Assembly: GCA_013399305.1 (NCBI GenBank)
Contig: VXAI01000068.1
Location: 960,230 to 1,024,229, forward strand
DNA: 64,000 bases
From: Rostratula benghalensis
Taxonomy: Eukaryota; Chordata; Aves; Charadriiformes; Rostratulidae
Direction: 5' to 3'
The notes under the pieces were generated by a model. The model was given only the letters and a program-made list of their open reading frames with translations, did not search any database and was not told where the DNA came from. The first letter of the stretch is position 1. Each line of letters opens with the position of its first letter. Position numbers and translations under genes: made by a program. Positions 24,501 to 34,680 of the stretch are shown piece by piece.

Positions 24501-25816
24501 GGCTATTGGGGGGGTTTGCCTTGATGGCTATGATAATTATCAATCCAAAGAGCACCTGTGGCCCAGCTCAGAGGAATCCTCCCATCAGGGTGGCAGTCAC
24601 ATCTCCTTTGTAAATCAGTCCTGGATGTTCCTGTCACTCTCTTGTCCTTTTTGTGTCTGGACACAGCATCACATCCATGGAGACTTGCTCCTTGATTTCC
24701 TCAGGCACTGGGGTGAGGTAACATCCCTGAAACCCTCTAGGTCCCCTTCCTGCATTTTTTTAATTATTCCAGGAGCAAAAAGCCTCATTAAAACCTGATA
24801 TTTTGGCTAGGGCCTGGATTATAATTTTATTTTTTTCAATTTTACCCTATTATGCCGACATTTCCTTCTCATTTTTCTTTCCAGCACAACCTATTGCATT
24901 AGAGCTTAAGGAAAAGTTTAATAAGCAAAAAGACAACAACTTTACTGCATATTATTTCATTAGTTCCAGAACCAACCTCACTAATTCCTCTGCCCCTTCT
25001 ATTTACATTCTGTATTTGCAGGCAACTACTGTGTCTTTTGCTTTAATAGTTGTTAGGCTATGCCATGCATATTTAACTCTTAATCATTTCTCATTAGTTC
25101 ATCTTTCCAATTCCTGGCTCGGTTTTGTGAATATTAATTAGTTTGTTAAGAGCTTTGCACGTCTGTGGGCCTCAGTCCTGGCTTCATGGAAACTGAGGGA
25201 AAATTCCGATTCAAGAGACCAGGCAGCCCCTAGTCCAAGCGTGATATCTCCAAATAGAAAAAAAAAGAATAATATTATCCTTTCATGTCTTTGATTAGAG
25301 CATTTCTGTCACTTCTCTGAGCCCCATCTGCTATCAACTCCCCAAAGATTTTTGGTTGTGGGGTCTGTCTTTTATTACTGAAGAAATAAAGCAACTTATT
25401 CTTTCCATAAACAGGAGATGCAAAAGAACAATTTAGCAACATATAGAAAGAAAAAAGAAATATTTTAGTTAGCTATTGGAACAGACAGGTTGTTATACAA
25501 CCGCTTGGTTAATAGCATAAATATTGATCAACAGCACAGAGCAATATTAAAATAAATGTTCTTTCTCATAGAGAGGTACAGCTAAGCAAAGATATGTACA
25601 CCAAACTTTTAAAGAAAAAAAATTTATAATCGACAATATGGAATTAAGAAATGGAAGAAAAATCATAAGAAACATGAGAAATGAGCAAGCTTCTTACCTT
25701 TTAAATAAAATCTCTTGATTCTGCTCTCATTTGAAATTATATCTTTTATAGTTCCTTTACTGTGCTTTTCATTAATAGGCTGGAGACATTTACAGAAACA
25801 TTTTTTTTAACCTAAC

Positions 25817-25854
25817 CAAATATTTCACCATTTTTCGATTTGGTAAAATATTTG
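25817..25854. repeat. Inverted repeat, 14-bp arms with one mismatch
   Basis: caaatatttcacca at 25817-25830 pairs with tggtaaaatatttg at 25841-25854 except at one position. The loop is ten bases (tttttcgatt). The stem is AT-rich. Confidence 0.88.
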
Positions 25855-26942
25855 CTTGCTTTCTGAAAATTAAAAAGTCAAGAGAGGAAATCTATTTTTA
25901 TTCACATTCGGTTTTGTTTTCTCACCAAGTAAATAAGTAAACAATACTTGAGAGATATAAGAAAGTCCATTAAGATGTTCAATTATCTATTACCATTTAC
26001 ATACCATATGCTTTGCATACTATGCAGAATCTAAATCATGAGAGGAAATGTTAGCAAGAACAATGGAAAACTAAGGAGGAATGCTTGAAAAAAGTTTGTA
26101 TCATTTATTACCACAGGTCACCTTCAACTTCTGTACTGCAGAAAGCACTTATTTTTATGCAGAGTCCTATCTGACAGAGGGGTTTGTATTTTTCCTTTAG
26201 GATAAAAAACAAATGGTACTGAAACTCCTGCAAGTCCCTAAGCTCATTCATTATGTCGAGAGAACTAGAATATTAGTGCAGGAAACAAAGCATCTGAAGA
26301 AGAAAATGGAGGTGGTTACGGTAGAAAAATATTATTAGTGTGTTCCTTGTCCTCCCAGAGCTCCACAGGCAGGAGGGGGACATGGATCCTGGAGCAGAAT
26401 TCTAGGTCTGCTGCTCTCGCATGAATTAAATCTTTCTTTAAAAAAAAAAAATAAATAAAGAAAAAAAACCCCAGAAAATACGAGAAACACTGATCTACTG
26501 TTGCAAATAAATTAAACAGCGTGCTCACATCTTTCGCACTGTTGTTACACATTTAAAACAGTGGCATTAGCCCCAGGTCTATTTAAAATAATTTGCATAG
26601 TTCTGTATGAATGGATTTCAAAAAGAAACAGAGGGAGGGAGAAAACAGGGATGAGTTGCAAGAGTCATTTTTCAAATTGAGCTGTAGGACATCTTCATTG
26701 CCGTGCCTTAAAATGTGTTTTCCGTTTGCAATAAGAAAGGTGTGGCTCAAATCTTTGAGGGTGCAGCAGACTTTGAAAGATGGGATCCCTTCAGTGGAGA
26801 TTTACATCTGACCCGTTGTTCTTTGGAACCATCATCATCTTCAGAGAAGATGAGGGCTTCCCAAAGAGCTGAATAACTTTTGCAATCATTTGGATACACA
26901 TTATTTTTAGTTATTGCTTTAATATGCTTGAGTATGTAAACC

Positions 26943-26963
26943 TTTTTTTTTTTTTTTTTTTCC
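26943..26963. repeat. Poly-T run (21 T)
   Basis: Twenty-one consecutive T. It would be a poly-A tail on the minus strand, but no retrotransposed body that I can recognise lies next to it. Confidence 0.92.
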
Positions 26964-27489
26964 TTGTGATATATACATGAACCTTCTGGTTTCTTTGAGC
27001 TTAGGAAAAGCACAAGAAAAAAAACCAACAGGTCTCTGGAGAAACACCACTGAAATCAGTGAAACTTTTCCAAATGTACCACTACATTGTCATTGTAAGG
27101 GCATGAAGAATTTAGTTCACCTTGTTTAATTGCTCGTAAACTCACACAATGAGTTGGTAACACAACGGGGAGTAGTGGTTCCCAACACTTCATGCTTGTT
27201 CCAAGACCTGGGGAAAGCTGCTGCCAGTTGGTAAAAGAATTCCCCCGGTTCTGCTGGATTTCTGCATTTTTGAGTAATGGATTATCTAATTAAATTAAAT
27301 GGCTCAGTAACATTGTTATCGAGGTTATTGTTAAACGTTGGATGAGGTGGTTCAGATGAAAATAAAACTCAAACCTGACCAAAAATTCAAATCAGGCAAT
27401 TCTGACATCCTGACAACTGCATTGCATACCTTTGTGTTTCTCTATTAATCTGAGACAGAAAGAAAAGGACTGATAAATAGGAAATGGGT

Positions 27490-27597
27490 CTATCCAAGGA
27501 TTTCAAAGAGCTTTTTAAAGTATCAAACCACTCAGTTTCGTAACAACCTGTAAGGCAAATAACCTATTATCTGTGTTTGACACATGGCTGAACTCAT
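27490..27597 (-). mobile_element. MIR-like SINE relic
   Basis: The plus strand reads 'aagagctttttaaagtatca...ctcagtttcgtaacaacctgtaaggcaaataacctattatctgtgtttgacacatggctgaac'. This follows the reverse complement of the MIR 3' half, whose usual order is 'gcgctttacat...ctcatttaatcctcacaacaaccc', then 'tgaggtaggtactattat', then 'ccattttacagatgaggaaactgagg'. Similarity is spread over about 100 bases with many substitutions, as expected for a repeat of amniote age. Orientation is minus. Confidence 0.6.
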
Positions 27598-29624
27598 CAG
27601 GGGTTCAGAGCAGCTCCCATAGGAGAAGGGACTAAATAGATAAGGACTCATCAGACTGCGAAAGGTGTCAGCTATAAAAACATGAATAGCACAGAGAAGA
27701 AGAATAATTATTCATTGTTTTTCAAAATGCAAGGACTAAGAGAAACTCAAAAACATAAGGGAACAAGTTTTAAAAGTAAGAGGAAATGGTACAGTTTCAG
27801 ACACGTTTGGAAAATAAGCCTTTGTCTGACCTGCACCTTGGAAAATAGCAAAGGAAGGTTGATGAGGATGAGAGGCAGGGAGGACAGTTATTAGGGGAAA
27901 AGAGGTTGTGCCTTCCTTATACACTCAATAGTTTGATTATAGATGAATAAGACAATTTCTTTAGAATAGAGTCAACCTACAGACTATACCGTGATGCATG
28001 TGGTACTTTTTTACTTGATGCACTTTAGTTTTGAAGCTCATTGCCAAAGAATTCTGTGGAAACTGAAAGAATAAATTGATTTTAAAAGATATTAGGCAGA
28101 TTAATCAGGGCTGCCAGTCATAGTGCAAATGTAAACTTTCCTCAGTAAAGCCCTAAACTGCTTCTTGCCTGGGCTGGATGAATATGCCAATAGTAGTCTA
28201 TTTTGCGCTCCTCCTGCTTCTTTTATTAGGGATCTGTACCTGGAAATTGCTGGAGACAGCAGTCCACTTCAGTCCAGCAGTTTTTCTGTCATTATCAAAG
28301 GAGACCCAGTGAAATCCTGCCCCTCCCATAGTCAGCAGGTATTCTACCATTGCCAACACTGCATCCAGCACATCATCACAAATGTTCACCCCATATATTA
28401 CAGTAACAGAGATGCAAATCAAAAGACAGCATTACTTAAACTTTCCATAGTCTGTTTTTCAACACTCCTCACTTCCCAAGAAAGCAATAAAAAAAAAAAA
28501 ATACCTTGGCATATTTCTGCCCATTTGCAAGATTTTAACTGTTTCTGATAATTTGCATAAGTAACCGAATACTATTAAACCACAATGCACTGTGATATCC
28601 ATTGCAAAAAGGTTATTTTTCATAGTAAACTAATATTCAAAACCCACCAATAGCTGCCCCTGGTTTAGGTGGTCCAAAACCACCGTGCTATTAGCAAAAC
28701 AGTCATGAAGAAATGAAGTCCACCTTGGGCTCTGTGAGCAAGCTGCAGACTGGCCGTAGCTGTGCCAGGTAACAAGGCATCATCGTTCACGCAAAAATGA
28801 CAAACTTGCCAAAACATTCACCCCTCATGCCAGACCTGAACTGATTACTCCTTGCAACCATGTTTTTCAAGAATAGCCTCTGAATATAATCAGTTAGTGT
28901 TACATGCCCACTTGCTGAGGGATGTAATGTGGGTAACGTACAGGTAATAAAATGCTTGCTCTGCAAACAGGAGGACCCTGCATTCAGCAGCGAATGAAGC
29001 TTCCACATTGGATTTAATTATTTCCACTTTAAAATATTATCCCTCCTTGCAAAATAAAACTTCTATTTGAGTAAATCACCGTGGCAGGCAACATGCATCA
29101 TAATCACTCAACTTTCAGTAAAATAATTGAACGTGGGGGTTTTCATCATGCTCGTGTAAGAGATTCAGGAGATATTTCTCAACAGCAGTAAAGTAACTCC
29201 AGGGAGTGTAGTTATCATGATTATCATCAGGCAATTACTGTCTAGCTACTGAAGGATAAGAGACCTTGAGTTGCATTACTTGCATCATAACACTGACATT
29301 AAGAGTTCGATTATCACATAATACCTGCTTGTTTATCCTGTTTTACTATTTAACTTTCTAGTATGCATAAAGGGAGAAAAGCAACAATAAACACACACAA
29401 AGGGCAAAGAGCAACAATAAGAATGTGCACGGAAAGAACGCATAATCATTAGGGTGTTTTAAAAAATCAAAGTAAGAAAAAAAAATAAATCTTCAGATAA
29501 GACTATCCAAAGCTCTTTTTGGAGTGCTTCTGCAACATTTTTCCCTGGATTCTAACTTAATAAACACTTAAAACACAAAAAGCCACTTGTAATCACACAA
29601 CTAATCCCACCGTGAAGCCGTAAG
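27598..29624. other. Unique sequence, no gene recognised
   Basis: No gene is supported. An open frame of 127 codons at 28165-28548 ends in a lysine run coded by a poly-A stretch and has no recognisable domain. The section 29080-29480 is repeat-free and AT-rich with clustered octamer-like and SOX-like words (see findings), which makes it a plausible but unproven regulatory element. Confidence 0.5.
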
Positions 29625-29745
29625 GCCTTGATCCAGCAAAGTGCTGTGCATTCTGACTCACTCCAGTGAAGCACTTAACTCCTGCTTAGTTTTAAGCACT
29701 TGAGAATCCCTTTTTGACCTCAGTAAGATTTAAGCATGATTAAAA
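29625..29745. mobile_element. Old interspersed repeat of the 'ttgatccagcaaag...cttaagc' type
   Basis: The sequence 'ccttgatccagcaaagtgct', 'gaagcacttaactcctgctt', 'agttttaagcacttgagaat' and later 'gatttaagcatgattaaa' resembles a partly self-complementary repeat seen in reptile and bird genomes. In that repeat, 'tgatcctgcaaagcacttaa' and 'gcttaa...tttaagcacatgag' blocks surround a 'cccattgacttcaatggg' centre. I recognise the pattern but cannot give its library name. Here the centre is degraded ('gaatccctttttgacctcag'). It is probably a non-autonomous DNA transposon or SINE. Confidence 0.5.
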
Positions 29746-30376
29746 TGAAGCATATCTTTAACCTGTCATGGGATTTGGGGTTTGAGCAACAAGGAGTTTA
29801 ATTTTATATTTTGTCTATGAAGAAGGAAAAATAATATATCTAAAATACATTGGTAGTCAAATAAAGATATTCTAAAATATTCTGAGGAAGATGAAATCCT
29901 CTAAGAAACATGTCCCTCTGTGCATATAATACCATGCACTGTCAATTAATGCAGATTTTGTACTATATGAAGTGTCTTGTCTATGTCTATTACCGTATGC
30001 CTATGAACTTTGGCTTTTCAGAACTTTTAACCTGAAATTATGCTTTAGGTTATTGTGAACAGCACAAATATTGACACGATTTGAAACTCCAGTACTTATA
30101 TGGCTAAAGTGTATGGATCTTTTTTGAATGCTGGGCCCACAGTTTTTATCCAAACAGATCTCCAATTTTATGGTGTCCTATTCAGTTTCAGTGGAAGATT
30201 TTCCTCAGAAAAAAAAATTGATTGAGACAGTTCAGAGGAAGCACAATTTCATACAAAGATGACAGTATGAGCAATTTATTACATTTACTGAATGTTTAAG
30301 AAATACTGCAAGGGCTTGGTTGTCTTCAGAATTTTTTTTTTATAAAGATGCAAGGAAATAACCAAGAATAGCAGGG
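29746..30376. other. AT-rich unique sequence
   Basis: There is no gene or recognised repeat. Composition is AT-rich with short A runs. It ends at a truncated CR1. Confidence 0.55.
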
Positions 30377-30466
30377 AAGGCGTTTTTCCTTGGGGAGCTG
30401 GAACTCAATCATCTCTAAGGTCTCTCCCAACTCTAACCATTCCATTCTTTTCATCTGATTCTATAT
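30377..30466 (+). mobile_element. CR1 LINE, short degraded 3' end
   Basis: About 90 bases of the CR1 3' end in plus orientation: 'ttccttggggagctggaact', 'caatcatctctaaggtctct', 'cccaactctaaccattccat', then a decayed 'tctgattctat' tail. It has more substitutions than the neighbouring copies. Confidence 0.82.
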
Positions 30467-31223
30467 TTCTAAGTCTAAAAGACCACCGTCTCCAGGAAAT
30501 GTTTTTCACACTGTTTGACTTCACCATAATAAAAGCAAGAAGTCAGGATGCTGCAAACCTTTCTACTCGGCCACCCTTGGGCATTGTGGCAGCCACGTGG
30601 ACCTTTTATGCTGCAGTTTCCTATTGCTAATCAAACTGGCACATCGGATTCAAAGGATTCACTGAGGGGGTTTATTTTCCAAAGCCAGGTAATTTGTTGT
30701 GGACTCCATCCCTAGCAGAAGTACAACACTGTTCCCTGGGCCGATAGGCAGCAGCTGGCTAGGGAGGTGTTTACTTGGCTTTTAAAACTAAAAGGCAGCC
30801 TTGCCACATTCGGTGACCTCCAAAGTGAGTAGAATTGCAAATGGCAAAGACTGAATTTAATTCAGTACCCAGGATGCCACTAATGTTTTACATGCATGAT
30901 CAATGAGCAGAACTAGGACATGAAAAGTGCTGAATATTCAGGGCAATGAAATTCTCTAACCCTAATTTCAAAGATAAAATGCCATTTTCACTTTGAAAAG
31001 ACTGGCTTGGGTGTTTTCCAGGAATAGTGATGTGCAAAGAGCTCATTAGAAACAACCGCTGTCCTTTGTCAGGCCCAGAATTACTCAGGGTGTAATTGGT
31101 TGTGTTCATATGACTTATTGGCTGTAGTGAGTATAACACAATGAGCTATCCCTGCCAAATCATCCGGAATAGTCTGCACCTTGTTATTGTAACCTTCATA
31201 CTGCTTCTCCCACTCCTATACCT
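30467..31223. other. Unique sequence, no gene recognised
   Basis: No coding frame, RNA gene or recognised repeat lies between two CR1 fragments of opposite orientation. Confidence 0.55.
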
Positions 31224-31580
31224 TCATAGAAAGAATCATAGAATCACAGAATGGTCGCAGCAGGCAGGGACCTCTAGGGTCATCTACTCTGACCTCCCTG
31301 CAGTCAGCAGGGACACCCCAACTAGACCAGGTTGCCCAGGGTTTTGTCAGGCCTCCCCTTGCATATCTCCAGGGAAGGGGCCTCAACCACCTCCCTGGGC
31401 CACCTTTTCCATTGGTCAACCATCCTCATAGCAAAGAACCTATTCCTAATATCCAGTCTAAATCCGCTCTTCTCCAGCTTGAAGCCATTGCCCCTCATCC
31501 TGTCACTGCAGGCATTTGGAAACAGACTCTCCCCAGCCTTCCTGTAGCTCCCCTTCAGGTACTGGAAGTTTGTTGCTGCC
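31224..31580 (-). mobile_element. CR1 LINE 3' fragment
   Basis: CR1 in minus orientation. The plus strand opens with the inverted 3' tail ('aatcatagaatcacagaatg'). It continues 'gcagggacctctagggtcat', 'agaccaggttgcccagggtt', 'tctccagggaaggggcctca', 'accacctccctgggccacct', 'cctattcctaatatccagtc', 'cccctcatcctgtcactgca' and 'ctgtagctccccttcaggta' plus 'ctggaag'. Matching words are dense, so this copy is relatively well preserved. It is cut on its 5' side within the region upstream of the 3' UTR. Confidence 0.94.
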
Positions 31581-33377
31581 GTTCAAGGTGCTCTTGGCTG
31601 ATTAAGTCCTGTGGAAACAGAACCTTGCAATTTGAATGCTAAGGAGAGACAAAAGCATCAGGCACAGACAGGCCTTTAACTGAGCTGTAGGAACACTTCA
31701 AATATAGATTGCACACTCTCTCCAGGAGGGATCATTACAATCAGGCAATTAGATGGACCCTGTGTGATGCCACCTGGCTGAGTTAGGGCAGGCAAGTTGA
31801 ATTTCAGTCCTTCCTCTCCCCACCTTTCCCCAGCAACTCATTGCTTGCTCACTTCAAGTTGCTGGCCCTTAAGACAAGCGCTGGGGAGAAGATGATAAAA
31901 AGGGGTGTCATAACCTGGGAAATTTGTATCACTCTCTGTCTTAAAACCAGCATGACATCCCCGTGGGCTGTGCTCAGGTTCAGTGTAAGCATTGTCCTGT
32001 TAAATCCCCTTGTCATATATCCACCCATTGCAATAAATTCAAACCATATTTAACCTAACCTCAAACTCCTATGCTTCTGCAGAGAAGGCCAAATACCCAC
32101 CAGACTCAAGTGCAGTTATTTCTAGACAGAAGATCCTTTCCTGATAACCAAGAAGAACAATTCACCCAGGGCAGTCAGTGATTCATTTGGACAGAACAGG
32201 CCAGATCAGGAGCAAAATGTTGTGCTCCACCAGGGAGGAAATTACATCCCTGCTGGCACTGTGTCGCTTGCATCATTTCTTCCACTAATTTTTACTTTGA
32301 GCAAAATCACTTTAAAAAAATCTCACAATAGTTTCATTTTCCATCTACTTTTATGCAAATTTTTATTGTTCTAACTTTACAGTAGAGGCTTTTCTAGGGG
32401 CTTATCTAGTATTTCAATTTTCCTTTCAAATTCCATTTTTATTACTACAGTTCCATTGAATAATAACAAATGCATTGACAGTTGTAGGCATGTAGCTTTC
32501 TAATATTACCTTACAAGCAAAGTGCCCTTTTTCTATCCAGATAAAAACCTCTTTCCTATTGACATTATCCTTTTTTTTTCATCACAATATCCTGCAACAC
32601 TGAAGAAGATGCAACGCATGCTGTTTTCTCAGAGATCTTTTACCACAACTGCATATTAATAAAAGCTTTCTGGGATAATATTCCCTTCCTTAGAAATCTC
32701 ATGCTCTGCAAATCTGGGGGTTAAACCTTTAACTGGAAAGATGGATGTACATATATCTGGGAGCACTGGTGACACGGAAAGGAGATTTGTGAAATTGCAA
32801 AGGAAGAACACAGGTTCTGATGACTCACATTTCGGAGAAGCAAACGGTGTTGTATTTTTACTGCATCAGCTGCTTGAGCAGAATTTTAGGTTTGGGGTTT
32901 TTTTCCAGTTTCGCTATGCACTCTCTCTGGCCTGCACATTTTCTCTTTGGCTCAGATGAGTGAATTTAAAGTATTTGAACTCCAGACAGGAAAAATATGA
33001 GATAAATTTATTGGAATTCATGGTATTTTCACACATGGCAGGCAGCGCAATAATTATCTCCTGAACCCAAGATATCATTATGATAAAATTGGAACTGGAA
33101 AGTACTTGTTTATTCTGAAAATTGCCTTCTACAAACAGAAAGAGAAGTTTAGAGCACAAAGACAGGTGGTAAATTAATCCAGCTCATAAACGGAGATTTA
33201 GGTGAGGCTCCTCAGCAAGAGTAGGTGAAACCAGACCCAAAGTCATTTTGGATGTTTGTGAGCAGTGGCAAAAGTTTGGCTGCCAAGCACTAGAACAGCT
33301 GAAGTGACTGCGAGCTTGCACCATGCAGTGACACAAAGTTTTCCGGGCTTTTCACCTGTTAACTAAAGCTCCCCATG
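31581..33377. other. Unique sequence, no gene recognised
   Basis: Mixed-composition sequence to about 32270, then AT-rich. No ORF over 81 codons and none with a recognisable domain. No repeat family identified. Confidence 0.55.
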
Positions 33378-33508
33378 GTTGAGAAGCAGCATCCTCAAAA
33401 CCTGCTCTGATCCACTGCGATATTGCTGGGGGGGAATCAGGTGTGTTTGGATGATCTTTCAAGGTCCCTTCCAATCCCTGATAGTCCGTGATTCTGTGAT
33501 TCTGTGAA
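33378..33508 (+). mobile_element. CR1 LINE, short 3' end
   Basis: Plus-orientation CR1 3' terminus: 'gcagcatcctcaaaacctgc', then 'gtttggatgatctttcaagg', 'tcccttccaatccctgatag' and a clean terminal repeat 'gtgattctgtgattctgtga'. The middle is altered and includes a run of eight G at 33427-33434. Confidence 0.88.
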
Positions 33509-34350
33509 TGGATTTGGATTACACTTGTATATGCACAAAGTTGTCCTGCAGAGCTCAGATTCTGAATGAGATACAATTGCCACAGGTTTTATTTTATTCC
33601 TTAAAATCAAATGCTAATTTGCTTTTAAGCACAAGTTGCCATATATGTGACAAGATCCATATCTGGTTCATTTCGATGTCCATGGTAAAACACTGGCAAT
33701 GGAGTTTGTAAACCCTGTCCTCACACAAGCTGTCATATCTTATCTAAAGTGTATCTGTGTTGACCTAAACACTCAGGCTTCTTTTCTGCTGTTGTTCATA
33801 ATACTAAAACTCAGTTGGCAGGGTACTGTCAAAGTGAACTCATTTGCCAATTCAGGATGACATTTATGAAAAAAAAAAAAAAAAAAAAAAAAGAAGATCA
33901 CTTACATTCACTCAGTTATTTCTTTAATGATNAAAAAAAAAAAAAAAAAAGAAGATCACTTACATTCACTCAGTTATTTCTTTAATGATTTTTAGTGCCT
34001 TCTGAATTCCTAATTAGGAAGACATACCTGATAGTTAAATACTGCAGGACATTATATGTGAATCATTGTCTGCTAGTATTTTGTCAAAAGTATAATTGGA
34101 AGTACATTATGTGGGAGAAAAGCTAGTTTTTCAGCCTGTGTACATATTTACTTTATGTCTTTGATCAAATTCGTAAATGTAGGTGCAGTTTGATTATCAG
34201 GAACATTTTACATAATTCACATTGACTTGTGGATGGTAGAAATGTCATTTCTCTCTTGGTTCTTGCTCTATTTCTACATCCCTTGGACAAGTGTGATCCA
34301 TATTTTTTCTCTGTCTTTGCCATGGCAGGAGGATATATCTGAATATATTA
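33509..34350. other. Unique sequence interrupted by a duplicated assembly join
   Basis: There is no gene. Within it, 33869-33989 contains a single N between two copies of the same sequence, described separately. Confidence 0.6.
33869..33989. repeat. Duplicated poly-A + 39-nt block around a single N
   Basis: A 24-base A run followed by a 39-nt block (33893-33931, starting gaagatcacttacattcact and ending tttctttaatgat) is followed by one N at 33932. An 18-base A run and an identical 39-nt block (33951-33989) come next. Two identical copies that meet exactly at an N suggest that the two sides of one locus were joined end to end by the assembler across the homopolymer, rather than a biological tandem repeat. 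Confidence 0.92.
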
Positions 34351-34680
34351 TACCTGAAGGGAGCCTACAGGAGAGCTGGAGAGGGACTCTTTGCCAAGAA
34401 ATGTAGTGACAGGACAAGGGGTAATGGGTTTAAATTGGAAGAGGGGAGGTTTAGATTAGATAACAGAAAAAAAATATTTCCTGTGAGGGTGATGAGGAAC
34501 AGGCTGCCCAGAGAAGCTGTGGATGCTCCATCCCTGGAAGTGTTCAAGTCCAGGCTGGATGGGGCTTTGAGCAACCTGGTCTGGTGGGAGGTGTCCCTGC
34601 CTATGGCAGGGGGGTTGGAACTTGATGGTCTTTAAGGTCCCTTCCAACTCTAACCATTCTATGATTCTATGGTTCTGTGA
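34351..34680 (+). mobile_element. CR1 LINE 3' fragment, well preserved
   Basis: This is the clearest CR1 in the window, in plus orientation. It reads 'gagcctacaggagagctgga', 'gagggactctttgccaagaa', 'gacaggacaaggggtaatgg', 'ggtttagattagataacaga', 'aggctgcccagagaagctgt', 'ggatgctccatccctggaag', 'ctggatggggctttgagcaa' and 'cttccaactctaaccattct', then the terminal repeat 'atgattctatggttctgtga'. The strong agreement with the family pattern suggests it is among the younger insertions here. It is severely 5' truncated and non-coding, and the open frames on both strands within it are not genes. Confidence 0.96.

Larger units (their letters stand above)
24501..27489. other. Unique sequence, no gene recognised
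   Basis: 24501-24790 is of uncertain origin and may still be CR1-derived, but I cannot match it. After that the stretch is AT-rich with no recognisable gene. It holds a long imperfect hairpin at 25817-25854 and a 21-base T run at 26943-26963. An ORF of 112 codons at 24803-25141 has no recognisable family and low-complexity hydrophobic content. Confidence 0.5.
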
